Shown here: piece by piece, positions 44,023-53,845 of the stretch | Numbering within the stretch: the stretch's first letter is position 1 | How the letters are laid out: every line of letters starts with the position of its first letter | Assembly (NCBI GenBank): GCA_030537935.1 | Contig: JAUNUY010000004.1 | Coordinates: 82,187-146,186, forward strand | DNA length: 64,000 nucleotides | Direction: 5' to 3' | DNA from: Eubacteriales bacterium | GTDB taxonomy: Bacteria; Bacillota; Clostridia; Lachnospirales; Lachnospiraceae | Program-made: the position numbers and the translations under genes | Notes under the pieces: generated by a model | Database searches by the model: none | What the model was told of the DNA's origin: nothing | Seen by the model: only the letters and a program-made list of their open reading frames with translations

Positions 44023-45036
44023 ATGGGTTTATTTAACGTGATTGCACATATTCCGACCAATGCACGGGCCACGTTGTATACGGCGTTATCACCGGGCGAG
44101 ACACCGGAGCACATGCTCCTGATTGACGGAAAAAAGCGTTTCGTTTCGGGCGCGCAGTTCCACGAACTGGATTTAACGACGGTCCGGTCATGGCCCTTGG
44201 GGATGCATGAGATGAATGGTCGTACCTATTTTGCCGACCCCTTGGCGAAGGAGAGCCGATTGGTTATTTGCGGCGGCGGCTATGTCGGACAGGCATTGAC
44301 CCGCATTGCCAAGATTATCGGCTTTCGGGTCATCGCACTGGAAGACCGGCTTTCCTTTGCCCGGGCAATGCGCGTGGCCGGCGCAGATGAGGTGAAGTAT
44401 AACGGATTCAGTGATGCCCTGGCGGAGATTGACGGAGACGCAAGTACCTTTTTCGTGATACTTACGAGGGGTCATCGTTATGACTTGGATTGTCTACGGA
44501 GCATTTTGAAAAAAGATTATGCCTATCTGGGCATGATCAGTTCAAAGTATCGTGCGGCAACGGCACGTAAGACCATGTTGGGTGAGGGATTTCCGAAAGA
44601 ACAACTGGCCGCCATCCATTCGCCCATCGGTCTGTGGATCGGGTCTCAAACGCCGGAAGAAATCGGCGTGGCCATTGCGGCGGAACTGATTCAGGTGAAA
44701 AACTCGGTCCACCGGCGTGTCGGCTTTACGCAGGAAATGATAGAAGCCATATTAAATACGAAGTGCCGGATGGCACTGGCCACGATAGTACGACGTCAGG
44801 GCTCTTCTCCGCGGGATATCGGCACGAAGATGCTGATACGTGAAGACGGTACGACGGTCGGCACCATCGGTGGCGGTTGTGCAGAGGCGGATATCCGAAC
44901 ATGGGCGACGGATGTTATCCATACGGGGAAGAGCAGGATGATGACCGTGGACATGCGCGGCAGCAAGATTACGGAAGAAGAAGGTATGATATGCGGCGGT
45001 GTCATTGACGTGTTCATCGAGCCGGTTCAGCCCTGA
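44023..45036 (+). CDS. XdhC-family molybdenum-hydroxylase maturation factor with permuted domain order
   Basis: XdhC proteins bind molybdenum cofactor, help sulfurate it and insert it into xanthine-dehydrogenase-type enzymes. In this 337-residue form the Rossmann part comes first (LVICGGGYVGQALTRIAKII, residues 80-99). The CoxI-type part comes last (MALATIVRRQGSSPRDIG, near 246-263, and TIGGGCAEAD near 280), the reverse of the classical XdhC order. GGAGGCATC precedes the ATG. It sits between moaC and moaA and has no hydroxylase gene beside it in the window. Confidence 0.87.
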   Translation: MGLFNVIAHIPTNARATLYTALSPGETPEHMLLIDGKKRFVSGAQFHELDLTTVRSWPLGMHEMNGRTYFADPLAKESRLVICGGGYVGQALTRIAKIIGFRVIALEDRLSFARAMRVAGADEVKYNGFSDALAEIDGDASTFFVILTRGHRYDLDCLRSILKKDYAYLGMISSKYRAATARKTMLGEGFPKEQLAAIHSPIGLWIGSQTPEEIGVAIAAELIQVKNSVHRRVGFTQEMIEAILNTKCRMALATIVRRQGSSPRDIGTKMLIREDGTTVGTIGGGCAEADIRTWATDVIHTGKSRMMTVDMRGSKITEEEGMICGGVIDVFIEPVQP

Positions 45037-45060
45037 GGAGCATATTAAAAGGAGAAGTTG

Positions 45061-46116
45061 ATGAAAGATATTTTTAATCGAACCATAGAATATCTTCGCA
45101 TCTCGATTACGGATCGTTGCAATTTCCGATGTGTTTACTGCATGCCCGAGGAGGGTGTGGAGTACATCGAGCACGATGAGATATTGAATTTTGACGAAAT
45201 CGTCAGAATTTGCCGCATCGGTGTCGGATTGGGCATTAAGAAAATCAAAATTACGGGCGGCGAGCCGCTGGTACGGCGGGATGCCGTGCCGCTTATCGCC
45301 CGTATCAAATCGATTGCGGGGATTGAAGAGGTGACCTTGACGACCAACGGTCTCTTGCTGGAACGGCATATTCCGGCATTGCGGGAGATCGGCATAGACG
45401 GCATCAATATCAGTCTGGATGCGGTGGAGCCGGCGGCATTCGAGCGTATCACCCGTTTTGACAAGGTGGAAACGGTGCTTTCCGCCATTCGCGCCTCCGT
45501 AGCGGCCGGTATTAAGACGAAGGTCAATGCGCTGATCATGCCGGGTGTAAACGAGGACCAGATTATCCCGCTGGCCGAATTGGCACGGGAGACGCCGGTG
45601 CACGTACGTTTTATCGAGGTGATGCCCATCGGTATGGGCAAGGACAAGCGGACGGTTTCACCGGACGATATTCGAACCCTATTGGGTGCGGAGTACGGTC
45701 GTTTGCAACCGGAACATGAAAAGTTGGGCAATGGTCCCGCGACCTATTATCGGATACCGGGATTTGCCGGTCGGATTGGCTTTATTGCGGCGGTGAGCCA
45801 CTGTTTCTGTGAACAATGTAATCGGGTACGTCTGACATCGACGGGTTTTTTGAAGGCCTGTCTACAGTACAGTTACGGCATCGAGCTCAAGCCGTTGCTG
45901 CGCGGTGATTATCCGGATGAGGTCGTGGCGGCGGCCATGCGGGAAATCATTTTCCGCAAGCCGAAAGAACATCAGTTCAACAGAAAGTTTCAGTTGGTGC
46001 GGGAGAAAACGGCTATCCGGGATTGCGGTTACAATCCCGAGTTGGCACGAGCTTTCCGCGGATTGATTCATGAAGAGGACGCGGAGATGCACCATATGTC
46101 GTCCATAGGAGGTTAG
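45061..46116 (+). CDS. moaA: GTP 3',8-cyclase (radical SAM)
   Basis: MoaA starts molybdopterin synthesis by rearranging GTP. ATG 45061 follows AAAGGAGAAGTTG. The 351-residue protein has the first cluster Cys20, Cys24, Cys27 in TDRCNFRCVYCMPEEG, the SAM-binding TGGEPLVRRD, and the second C-terminal cluster in CFCEQCNRVRLTSTGFLKAC. It ends in Gly-Gly, the C-terminal tail conserved in MoaA and needed for activity. Everything essential is present. Confidence 0.96.
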   Translation: MKDIFNRTIEYLRISITDRCNFRCVYCMPEEGVEYIEHDEILNFDEIVRICRIGVGLGIKKIKITGGEPLVRRDAVPLIARIKSIAGIEEVTLTTNGLLLERHIPALREIGIDGINISLDAVEPAAFERITRFDKVETVLSAIRASVAAGIKTKVNALIMPGVNEDQIIPLAELARETPVHVRFIEVMPIGMGKDKRTVSPDDIRTLLGAEYGRLQPEHEKLGNGPATYYRIPGFAGRIGFIAAVSHCFCEQCNRVRLTSTGFLKACLQYSYGIELKPLLRGDYPDEVVAAAMREIIFRKPKEHQFNRKFQLVREKTAIRDCGYNPELARAFRGLIHEEDAEMHHMSSIGG

Positions 46117-46117
46117 G

Positions 46118-47050
46118 ATGAAGGATATTTGCGGGACGGTCATAGCCGTCAATATCAGTGAACGCAAAGGAACGGAAAAGCGCGAAGTCGACGAGATTAT
46201 TCTGAAAGAGGACTGGGGCATTGAGAATGATGCCCATGCCGGGAAGTGGCATCGACAAGTCAGCCTGCTCTCGTATGAGAAGGTGGAAGATTTCAACAAG
46301 ATTGGCGGCGCGGTCGGTAACGGTGACTTCGGCGAAAACATCGTCGTGTCGGGCATCGATTTCAAGACCCTGCCTGTCGGAACGCGTTTTTACTGTAACG
46401 GCGTCGTACTGGAGTTGACGCAGATCGGCAAAGAATGTCATCAACATTGTACCATCTACCATCGAGTGGGCGATTGCATTATGCCGCGGGAGGGTGTGTT
46501 TACGAAGGTTATTACCGGCGGCGTGATTCGCAAGGGGTGTCGGATGTTTACAAAACCGCCGTTGACGGCGGCCATCTTGACGGCCTCGGATAAAGGATTT
46601 GCCGGAGAACGTGAAGATAAGACGACGGCGGTCGTACGGACCATGTTGGAAGAAAACGGTTATTTGGTTCGTGAAACAAAGATTCTTCCGGACGAACGGG
46701 ATCAACTGGCGGCTTATATGAAGCATTTGGCGGATGAAACGGATACGCGGTTGTTGGTTACGACGGGCGGCACCGGTTTTTCCGAACGGGACGTGACACC
46801 GGAAGCGACGGCGGACGTGATTGAAAAAGCGGTGCCGGGTATCGGTGAAACGATGCGGGCACAGAGTTTGTCCATCACACGGCGGGCCATGCTTTCGCGG
46901 GCAACGGCGGGGATTCGCAAACGGATGTTGATTGTGAATTTGCCGGGCAGCCCCAAGGCGGCCGGTGAAGATTTGAGTGCCGTCATCAGCGAGTTGCGTC
47001 ACGGGATTGAAATTCTGACGGGCTCGGCAAGTGAATGTGCGAGGACGTAA
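46118..47050 (+). CDS. MOSC domain-MogA fusion, molybdenum cofactor biosynthesis
   Basis: The 310-residue two-domain protein has a MOSC domain first (about 1-145), with GIENDAHAGKWHRQVSLL, NGDFGENIV and the Cys-containing IGKECHQHCTIY. A MogA-type adenylyltransferase follows (about 148-305) with AAILTASDKGFAGEREDKT, TTGGTGFSERDVTPEA and VNLPGSPKAAGEDL. MogA activates molybdopterin with AMP before metal insertion, and MOSC domains handle sulfur on the cofactor. The fusion is common in anaerobes with sulfurated molybdenum hydroxylases. The gene starts 1 nt after moaA. Confidence 0.92.
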   Translation: MKDICGTVIAVNISERKGTEKREVDEIILKEDWGIENDAHAGKWHRQVSLLSYEKVEDFNKIGGAVGNGDFGENIVVSGIDFKTLPVGTRFYCNGVVLELTQIGKECHQHCTIYHRVGDCIMPREGVFTKVITGGVIRKGCRMFTKPPLTAAILTASDKGFAGEREDKTTAVVRTMLEENGYLVRETKILPDERDQLAAYMKHLADETDTRLLVTTGGTGFSERDVTPEATADVIEKAVPGIGETMRAQSLSITRRAMLSRATAGIRKRMLIVNLPGSPKAAGEDLSAVISELRHGIEILTGSASECART

Positions 47051-47052
47051 GC

Positions 47053-47613
47053 ATGTATATAGTAGCCGGATTGGGAAATCCCGGTATCAAGTACGTCGGT
47101 ACGCGGCATAACGTGGGTTATGACTGTGCCGACGTATTTGCACGGATGCACGGGGCGACTTTTACAAAGGAACAATTCACTGCGGCGTGTGCAACGGCGC
47201 ACATTGCCGGGGAGAAAATCATGCTGCTCAAGCCGCTGACATTCATGAATTTAAGCGGTCGCAGCATTGTGCAGGCGATGCAGTACTTTAAGCTGACACC
47301 GGATCGACTCATCGTTTGTTATGATGATATCGACCTGCCGGTGGGCAGTATTCGTGTCCGGATGAAAGGCAGCGCCGGCGGTCATAACGGTATCAAGTCG
47401 ATTATCGCGGCATTGGGCACACAGGACTTTCCACGGGTCAAAATCGGCGTCGGTGCAAAACCACCCGGCGGCGACCTGATTGCTCACGTGTTGGGGCGCT
47501 TCCCTGTGGAAGAGGGCGCGGCCGTGGACGATGCCGTCGAGCGGGCGGCGGATGCGGTGACGGCCTTGATTACGAACGGACCGGCATGGACCATGAACCG
47601 ATATAATGCATAA
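47053..47613 (+). CDS. pth: Peptidyl-tRNA hydrolase
   Basis: Pth recycles peptidyl-tRNA dropped from ribosomes. The 186-residue protein shows GLGNPGIKYVGTRHNVGY with catalytic His19, FMNLSG, the YDDIDLPVG motif and SAGGHNGIKSII. ATG 47053 is selected because it begins the family start MYIVAGLGNPG and lies just after the previous stop. The end overlaps mfd by 8 nt; pth-mfd is a common pair in Bacillota. Confidence 0.96.
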   Translation: MYIVAGLGNPGIKYVGTRHNVGYDCADVFARMHGATFTKEQFTAACATAHIAGEKIMLLKPLTFMNLSGRSIVQAMQYFKLTPDRLIVCYDDIDLPVGSIRVRMKGSAGGHNGIKSIIAALGTQDFPRVKIGVGAKPPGGDLIAHVLGRFPVEEGAAVDDAVERAADAVTALITNGPAWTMNRYNA

Positions 47614-50600
47614 TAAGATGAAGAAGATACCATGTTATATTGTCGACCATGCCACGCAAAAAGTGGAGATGTGTCGAGCCGTTGACACGAACCGGGCGGA
47701 AGAAATCCTCCCGGGTTTTCGTCGTCTTCGGAAGCGGAAAGAAAATATATCGTTGCGATTGTTTATCTGTCGGAACGAGGAGGAAGGTCTGGACGTATTA
47801 AACGATGCGAAGACCTTTTTTTCGCATGCCTGTTATTATCCGCCCAAGGATATTTTCTATTATGATGCGGATATTGCGGATACGGATATACGGGAGGAAC
47901 GCCTGCGGGTACTCGAGGCCTTGGCTGCGGGAAAATCGCTGTTCATCGTCACGACGATGGAGGCGGCATTGGAACGGATGGATGACATCAGCGGCAGTGT
48001 TCGCAGATGTCGTACTTTGCGTGTCGGTGATGTCGTCGATGCGGCGGCGTTACGGGCGGCCTTGACGGCGGATGGTTATCGGCGCATGAATCGGGTGGAG
48101 CAACCGGGTGAGTTGGCATCCCGCGGTGCGATTTTGGATATCTACGGCTATACGATGGATTTTCCGGTTCGGATTGAATTTTTCGATGATGAGATTGATT
48201 CCATCCGTTATTTCGACCCGCAAAATCAGCGCAGCGTGGAGAATATTACCGCCTGTGATGTCATCTTGCCGCAAACGGACGCTTCCGCAGCGGGCAAAAC
48301 CTGTCTGGCTGCAGTCGTTGCGGCCGCGGGCGGCGTTCTAATTGTGGATGAGCCGGCTACCGCCATAGAGAATGCGGACCGTATGACGGCGATGTACGGA
48401 GAAGAGCTGGCCCGCCGGATGATGCCCCCGGAGACGTTGGCCGATTTGTCGGAGACCGCCGACATGTTCGCCTTTACCGTTTTTGAACAGCCCGTGGATG
48501 CATTCGTCGTCGAGCATATCCGCATTCCCACGGCCTCCGTACCAGCCTACCAAGGGGATATTTTTGGAATTTTGCGGGACGTTCGAAAGTGGCACGACAA
48601 GGGGTATGCCGTACACATTTACACGGCATCCCTCGCTAAGGCGCAACGAATCCTCGGAGAAGTGGTCGCCGCCGGCATGACGGCCGTGATCAATCCGGAG
48701 ACATCGGAGGTGAAGGCCGTGGCCATTCACAGCGCATCGATCAAGAAGTCTTTCATTTATGAACAGCGTCGGGAAGTCTTTATTTCGGATACGGATATTT
48801 TTAAACGGACGGTACGACATCGTCGAAAACGCTATGAATACGAGGAGGCCGAGGCAATCACGGACTTCGGCGATTTACGTCCCGGAGACATCGTCGTCCA
48901 TGAGAAGTACGGTATCGGTCGTTACCTGGGTCTGGATAACATCGGTGTTCAAGGGGTTCATCGAGACTTTCTGAAAATTGAATATAAACGAGGTGCCATC
49001 TTACATGTTTTGGCGACGAATCTGGATACCGTCCAAAAATATATGGGGAAAGCCGACGGCATCCAACTCAGCGACCTGGAAGGAGACCGCTGGACAAAGC
49101 GGAAAAATCGTGTCCGGAAAGAGGTTGAGGCGGTAGCGGAGGAGTTGGTGAATCTCTACGCGGAGCGGGCATCGGTACGCGGATTTCGTTTCGCCAAAGA
49201 TGACGCCTTGCAGCGGGAGATGGAAGAGATGTTCGAGTATGTCGAAACGCAGGACCAGCTGGATGCAGTGGCCGCCATCAAGGCGGACATGGAAAGTGAG
49301 AAGGTGATGGACCGTCTTCTCTGCGGTGATGTCGGCTTCGGAAAGACTGAAGTTGCCATGCGAGCGGCGTTCAAGGCGGTTTTGAGCGGCAAGCAGGTGG
49401 CGGTATTGGTGCCGACCACCGTTTTGGCAAGACAACATTATGACGTCTTCACGAAACGTTTTCGCCAATTTCCCGTAAATATAGGCATGTTGTCCCGCTT
49501 CGTATCGCCTGCAAGGCAAAAGGAAGTCATCCGTGCCGTGAATGACGGACGGATGGACATCCTGATCGGGACCCATGCGGCCCTCGGTAAGGATATAAAA
49601 TATCGGGATTTGGGGCTGGTGATTATCGACGAGGAACAACGGTTTGGGGTGCGTCATAAGGAACGGTTGAAGGCATTCAAGCAGTCGGTGGATGTCCTGA
49701 CCCTCTCCGCCACCCCCATCCCTCGGACCATGTACATGAGCCTTTCCGGTATTCGGGATTTGAGCTTGTTGCGTGAACCGCCGTATGATCGACGGGCCAT
49801 TCGTACCTATGTCATGCCGTATCGGCCAGAAACGGTGGCGGAGGCGATTCGACGTGAACATGCGCGGGGCGGGCAGGTCTATTTCGTGCATAATCGTGTT
49901 GAGAACATGGAAGAGACGGCGGATGAACTTCGTCGGATGTTGCCATCGTTGCATATCGCGACGGCACACGGTCAGATGAACCGTCACGTATTGGAGGACA
50001 TTTTCGCCGATTTTGTCAATCGGGACATCGACGTGCTGGTGGCGACAACTATCGTGGAGACGGGATTGGACATCCCAAATGTCAATACCATCATCATTAA
50101 CGATGCCGACCGCTTCGGTCTGTCCACGCTATATCAGTTACGGGGGCGGGTCGGACGCGGTAGTCGACGGGCCTACGCCTTTTTAATGTATCAACCGGGC
50201 AAGCAACTGAAGTCGGTCGCCGTGGAGCGTTTACAGGCCATCCGTGAGTTTTCGGATTTGGGGGCCGGGACGAAGGTGGCGATGCGGGATTTGGAAATTC
50301 GCGGCGCCGGCAGTCTCCTCGGAGACATGCAGAGCGGGCACATCGAATCCATCGGCTATGATTTATACTGTAAAATTTTGCGGGAGGCGGTGCGTAAGGC
50401 CAAAGGAGAAGCGGTGACACCGCATCGGGAAACTTTGGTTGATTTGAATGTCGACACCTTTATCCGGGATGATTATATTTCGGATGAGCATGACAAGTTG
50501 GAAATGTACAAGAAGTTCAACTTGATTCGGACGGAGGCGGAGCGGATGTCCGTCATCGATGAGTGTACGGACCGTTTCGGTGACATGCCGGATGCGGTGT

Positions 50601-50890
50601 ATAACACCATTCGGATTGGCTATTTGAAGAATCTGGCAAACGGCATGGGCGTGACCGCCATTCGGGAAAACAACGATGCCATTGAAGTCACTTTTGATCC
50701 GAGCTCCGGTCGGATACCGCCGGCAACCCGGTTGGCGGACGTGTTACAAAATCCGGGGCCATTGGCTATTCGATACATCGGCGGTAAGGACCCCCTCTTG
50801 CAATTACGGGCAAAGGGCGATAAACTGGATGTATTGGAAGAATTGTTGAATCGTTTGAAACAGGGAGAAGGGGAAGAAACAACGGGTTAA
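47606..50890 (+). CDS. mfd: Transcription-repair coupling factor
   Basis: Mfd pushes stalled RNA polymerase off DNA and recruits UvrA. The 1094-residue protein has an N-terminal UvrB-like module and the RNA-polymerase-interacting domain (DLRPGDIVVHEKYGIGRYLG, near 425). The RecG-like motor has Walker A GDVGFGKTEVA near 573 and DEEQ near 675. Also visible are SATPIPRTM, the TRG region and the C-terminal TRCF domain. It is slightly shorter than the usual 1150 residues, mostly in the N-terminal module. ATG 47606 overlaps pth; ATG 47618 is also possible. Confidence 0.95.
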   Translation: MHNKMKKIPCYIVDHATQKVEMCRAVDTNRAEEILPGFRRLRKRKENISLRLFICRNEEEGLDVLNDAKTFFSHACYYPPKDIFYYDADIADTDIREERLRVLEALAAGKSLFIVTTMEAALERMDDISGSVRRCRTLRVGDVVDAAALRAALTADGYRRMNRVEQPGELASRGAILDIYGYTMDFPVRIEFFDDEIDSIRYFDPQNQRSVENITACDVILPQTDASAAGKTCLAAVVAAAGGVLIVDEPATAIENADRMTAMYGEELARRMMPPETLADLSETADMFAFTVFEQPVDAFVVEHIRIPTASVPAYQGDIFGILRDVRKWHDKGYAVHIYTASLAKAQRILGEVVAAGMTAVINPETSEVKAVAIHSASIKKSFIYEQRREVFISDTDIFKRTVRHRRKRYEYEEAEAITDFGDLRPGDIVVHEKYGIGRYLGLDNIGVQGVHRDFLKIEYKRGAILHVLATNLDTVQKYMGKADGIQLSDLEGDRWTKRKNRVRKEVEAVAEELVNLYAERASVRGFRFAKDDALQREMEEMFEYVETQDQLDAVAAIKADMESEKVMDRLLCGDVGFGKTEVAMRAAFKAVLSGKQVAVLVPTTVLARQHYDVFTKRFRQFPVNIGMLSRFVSPARQKEVIRAVNDGRMDILIGTHAALGKDIKYRDLGLVIIDEEQRFGVRHKERLKAFKQSVDVLTLSATPIPRTMYMSLSGIRDLSLLREPPYDRRAIRTYVMPYRPETVAEAIRREHARGGQVYFVHNRVENMEETADELRRMLPSLHIATAHGQMNRHVLEDIFADFVNRDIDVLVATTIVETGLDIPNVNTIIINDADRFGLSTLYQLRGRVGRGSRRAYAFLMYQPGKQLKSVAVERLQAIREFSDLGAGTKVAMRDLEIRGAGSLLGDMQSGHIESIGYDLYCKILREAVRKAKGEAVTPHRETLVDLNVDTFIRDDYISDEHDKLEMYKKFNLIRTEAERMSVIDECTDRFGDMPDAVYNTIRIGYLKNLANGMGVTAIRENNDAIEVTFDPSSGRIPPATRLADVLQNPGPLAIRYIGGKDPLLQLRAKGDKLDVLEELLNRLKQGEGEETTG

Positions 50891-51068
50891 CCGTTCGCCG
50901 GTCGGAAAGCCGAGCGCATGAGAAATACGCAGGGGAGAACCCCGTGTACACAAGGGATGACCGATGGCGTCGTTTTGCGACGGGGGGAGTGTAATCGGTA
51001 TCATCCGATGTCGGTATGGTGGGGTTACGTGTCGGTGAACGGTTATTTTCATTAGGAAAGAGGAGAAT

Positions 51069-51962
51069 TTGAAAAGAACCGTAATTGTTGTCATATTATT
51101 CTTTTTCTTGCCGTGTCTCCATGCCTGCGGAACCTCACCGGCGGCGCAACCGGTTGAGCCGGAGGCGGCGGCACGACCTGCCCCGGTCACCGAGGAGAAG
51201 GTTGCTCTGCCGCCGGTGAAGAAAGGCGGAGATGTACAATTATTGCGGACGGCATTGGACGACTATTTGGCGCGGCCGCTGCCGGCAACGCAGGAAATCA
51301 CCTTGCAGATTGAGCAGGGGGACGAGGTATTATATTCATTGAAGCCGGATCAACGGTTTCACGGTGCGAGTACGTTGAAGGTGAACGCATCGATGTTGGC
51401 CGAAGAGAAGCTAGCGGGGGAAACGGATACGGAACGGTCGGCGGTCATATTGGCGGCCATGCACTATGCCCTTGTCGACTCCGATAATGATGCATGGGCC
51501 ACCCTTTTGAATTATGTCGATGAAGGTGAGATGCTCCGTTACTATGAGGGGACCGACATAACCATGGAGGAGATTGAGTCGAATATGACGACCGCACGCG
51601 CCATGGTTCGCTTGTTGCATGAACTGGATGAACATCGGGAAGCCTATCCGGATGTTATCGAGAACATGAAGCAGGCGGCCTTCACCTACGGGGCATCCGA
51701 TTATCTGGACGGCATGATGAAATATGGCGATTATGTCGACCTGGGTCTGATCATGCTTCTGGATACGAAGCCGCCGATTCGCATCGCCACCTATATGAAT
51801 AACTTATATGGGTACGAGGCGATGGAGGCCTGGGTAAGGGCCATTTGCCGTGCACTTTCGGAGGCGGGGTACGTGGAGTTGAAACGGGCGATACCGCCGG
51901 ATGAAGTGACGGGTCCGCTTGAAGAAGTTCCGGAAGCGACGGATGAAAAACCGGGGCTATAA
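51069..51962 (+). CDS. Beta-lactamase-fold serine hydrolase lipoprotein
   Basis: The 297-residue exported protein has a signal peptide with lipobox cysteine Cys20 (LPCLHACGTS) and a Pro/Ala-rich linker (22-50). The domain that follows resembles class A beta-lactamases: SxxK as Ser101-Thr-Leu-Lys104 and SDN as Ser138-Asp-Asn140. The third KTG motif is not evident (only LLDTKPPIRIA), so beta-lactam hydrolysis is doubtful; a cell-wall enzyme or binding protein is more likely. The start is a TTG at 51069 behind AGGAGAAT. It stands alone between mfd and an ABC exporter. Confidence 0.75.
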   Translation: MKRTVIVVILFFFLPCLHACGTSPAAQPVEPEAAARPAPVTEEKVALPPVKKGGDVQLLRTALDDYLARPLPATQEITLQIEQGDEVLYSLKPDQRFHGASTLKVNASMLAEEKLAGETDTERSAVILAAMHYALVDSDNDAWATLLNYVDEGEMLRYYEGTDITMEEIESNMTTARAMVRLLHELDEHREAYPDVIENMKQAAFTYGASDYLDGMMKYGDYVDLGLIMLLDTKPPIRIATYMNNLYGYEAMEAWVRAICRALSEAGYVELKRAIPPDEVTGPLEEVPEATDEKPGL

Positions 51963-52085
51963 GGCATTTACGGCTACTGCCCGCCGGCATACGAACGGGG
52001 TGGTAGCGGGACGAAGAAAATAAAGGAGTAGTTTACCGGCCACCGCTGCGGAATTTACAACGGCAGCCGGACAGGAGGTTCAGTG

Positions 52086-53840
52086 ATGGAGCGGGGACGT
52101 TTTTATCTGTTGCGGCGGATGACGCCGTATTTTATGAAGCATAAGGGGATTTTGTTGTTCGACTTGTTCTGTGCAGGGTTGACGACGGCATCGGAGATGA
52201 TTTTGCCCATCATGCTTCGCAAGGTGACGAATTTGGGCATTCGCGACATCGGCGCTTTAACCGGTACGTTCATCTTGAAGTTGGCGATATTCTATCTGAT
52301 TTTGAAAGTGATTGATATTTCCGCCTCCTATTTTATGGCCAGCATCGGTCATATTATGGGTGCGAAGATTGAAACGAATATGCGCAGCGATATTTACAGG
52401 CACCTACAGGAGCAGTCGAACAGTTTTTTTGATGAGGCGAAGATTGGCCATATCATGTCACGAATTACGAACGATTTGTTCGAGGTGACGGAGTTTGCGC
52501 ATCACTGCCCGGAGGAATACTTTATCGGCTTGTTGAAGATTATCGTTTCCTTTTTGATTCTGGTTCGGATGAACACGTTGCTGACGGTGTTGATCTTTTT
52601 GATGATTCCCATCATGGTCGTCATGGCCACTTTTTTCCGTCGTCGGATGCGCCGGGCACAGGCGAATCAGCGAAAACAGATTGGCAATCTGAATGCGTCC
52701 ATCGAAGATAGTTTGACGGGCATCCGTATCGTGAAATCGTTTGCAAATGAGGATATGGAGCGCAACAAGTTCGAACGGGAGAACCGGCATTTTCTGAATA
52801 TCAAGAAGGATTATTATAAGAGCATGGCGGGCTTCGTGACGGTGACAAAGGTTTTTGACGGCTTCATGTATTTCATCCTCCTCGTTCTCGGCGCGGTGTT
52901 CATGATGCAGGGGAAAATTCAACCGGGTGATATGATTGCCTACGCGATGTATGTCTCCATGCTCTTGGCGACGGTGAAACGCATTGTCGAATTTACGGAA
53001 CAGTTCCAGCGCGGCATGACCGGTATTGAACGCTTTGATGAAATCATGCGTTTGAAGACGGAAATCAAGGACCGGCCGGGCGCAAAAGCGGTTTCTCGTT
53101 TACACGGTGAAATCGTCTTCGATAAGGTCAACTTTCATTATAAGAACGATGATGTACCGGTGTTGAAGAACTTCAGCCTGCATATCCCACAAGGAAAGAA
53201 CATTGCCATCGTGGGACCGAGCGGCAGCGGAAAAACGACCATTTGTAACCTGATTCCCCGTTTTTATGATGTGACGGACGGTCGTATCCTGGTGGACGGA
53301 CATGATGTTCGGGATTTGACGCTGAAGAGTTTACGGGATAACATCGGCATCGTGCAGCAGGACATCTATTTGTTTTCCGGAAGCATTCGGGATAATATCG
53401 CCTACGGGCGACAGGACGCGACACCGGAAGAAGTGGAGGAGGCGGCTAAATTGGCCGGTGCATACGATTTCATCATGGCTTTGCCGCAAGGCTTCGATAC
53501 CTATGTGGGAGAACGCGGAGTGATGTTGTCGGGCGGTCAGAAGCAACGGATTTCCATTGCCCGCGTCTTTCTGAAGAATCCGCCGGTCCTGATTCTGGAC
53601 GAAGCGACATCGGCGCTGGATAATCGCAGTGAGCAGATTGTGCAGGAGAGTGTGGAACTCTTGTCCGAAGGTCGGACGACGTTGACCATTGCCCATCGTC
53701 TGACGACGGTTCGGGATGCGGATGAAATTATCGTGATGAATGACGGCGGTATTGTGGAGCGCGGCAATCACGAGACCTTGATGGCAGCAAAGGGCGCTTA
53801 TTATGATTTGTATACGAAAGGCGGGATGTTGACATTTTAG
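52086..53840 (+). CDS. ABC exporter, fused permease-ATPase (MsbA/MdlB type)
   Basis: This 584-residue half-transporter acts as a homo- or heterodimer. Six membrane helices fill about residues 20-310, with the intracellular-loop block SFFDEAKIGHIMSRITND. The ATPase has Walker A GPSGSGKTT, the Q-loop VQQDIYLF, the signature MLSGGQKQRIS, Walker B LILDEATSALD and the H-loop IAHRLTTV. ATG 52086 follows AGGAGG by 6 nt; a GTG one codon earlier is too close. Substrates range from lipids to drugs and cannot be told from the sequence. Confidence 0.93.
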   Translation: MERGRFYLLRRMTPYFMKHKGILLFDLFCAGLTTASEMILPIMLRKVTNLGIRDIGALTGTFILKLAIFYLILKVIDISASYFMASIGHIMGAKIETNMRSDIYRHLQEQSNSFFDEAKIGHIMSRITNDLFEVTEFAHHCPEEYFIGLLKIIVSFLILVRMNTLLTVLIFLMIPIMVVMATFFRRRMRRAQANQRKQIGNLNASIEDSLTGIRIVKSFANEDMERNKFERENRHFLNIKKDYYKSMAGFVTVTKVFDGFMYFILLVLGAVFMMQGKIQPGDMIAYAMYVSMLLATVKRIVEFTEQFQRGMTGIERFDEIMRLKTEIKDRPGAKAVSRLHGEIVFDKVNFHYKNDDVPVLKNFSLHIPQGKNIAIVGPSGSGKTTICNLIPRFYDVTDGRILVDGHDVRDLTLKSLRDNIGIVQQDIYLFSGSIRDNIAYGRQDATPEEVEEAAKLAGAYDFIMALPQGFDTYVGERGVMLSGGQKQRISIARVFLKNPPVLILDEATSALDNRSEQIVQESVELLSEGRTTLTIAHRLTTVRDADEIIVMNDGGIVERGNHETLMAAKGAYYDLYTKGGMLTF

Positions 53841-53845
53841 GACGG

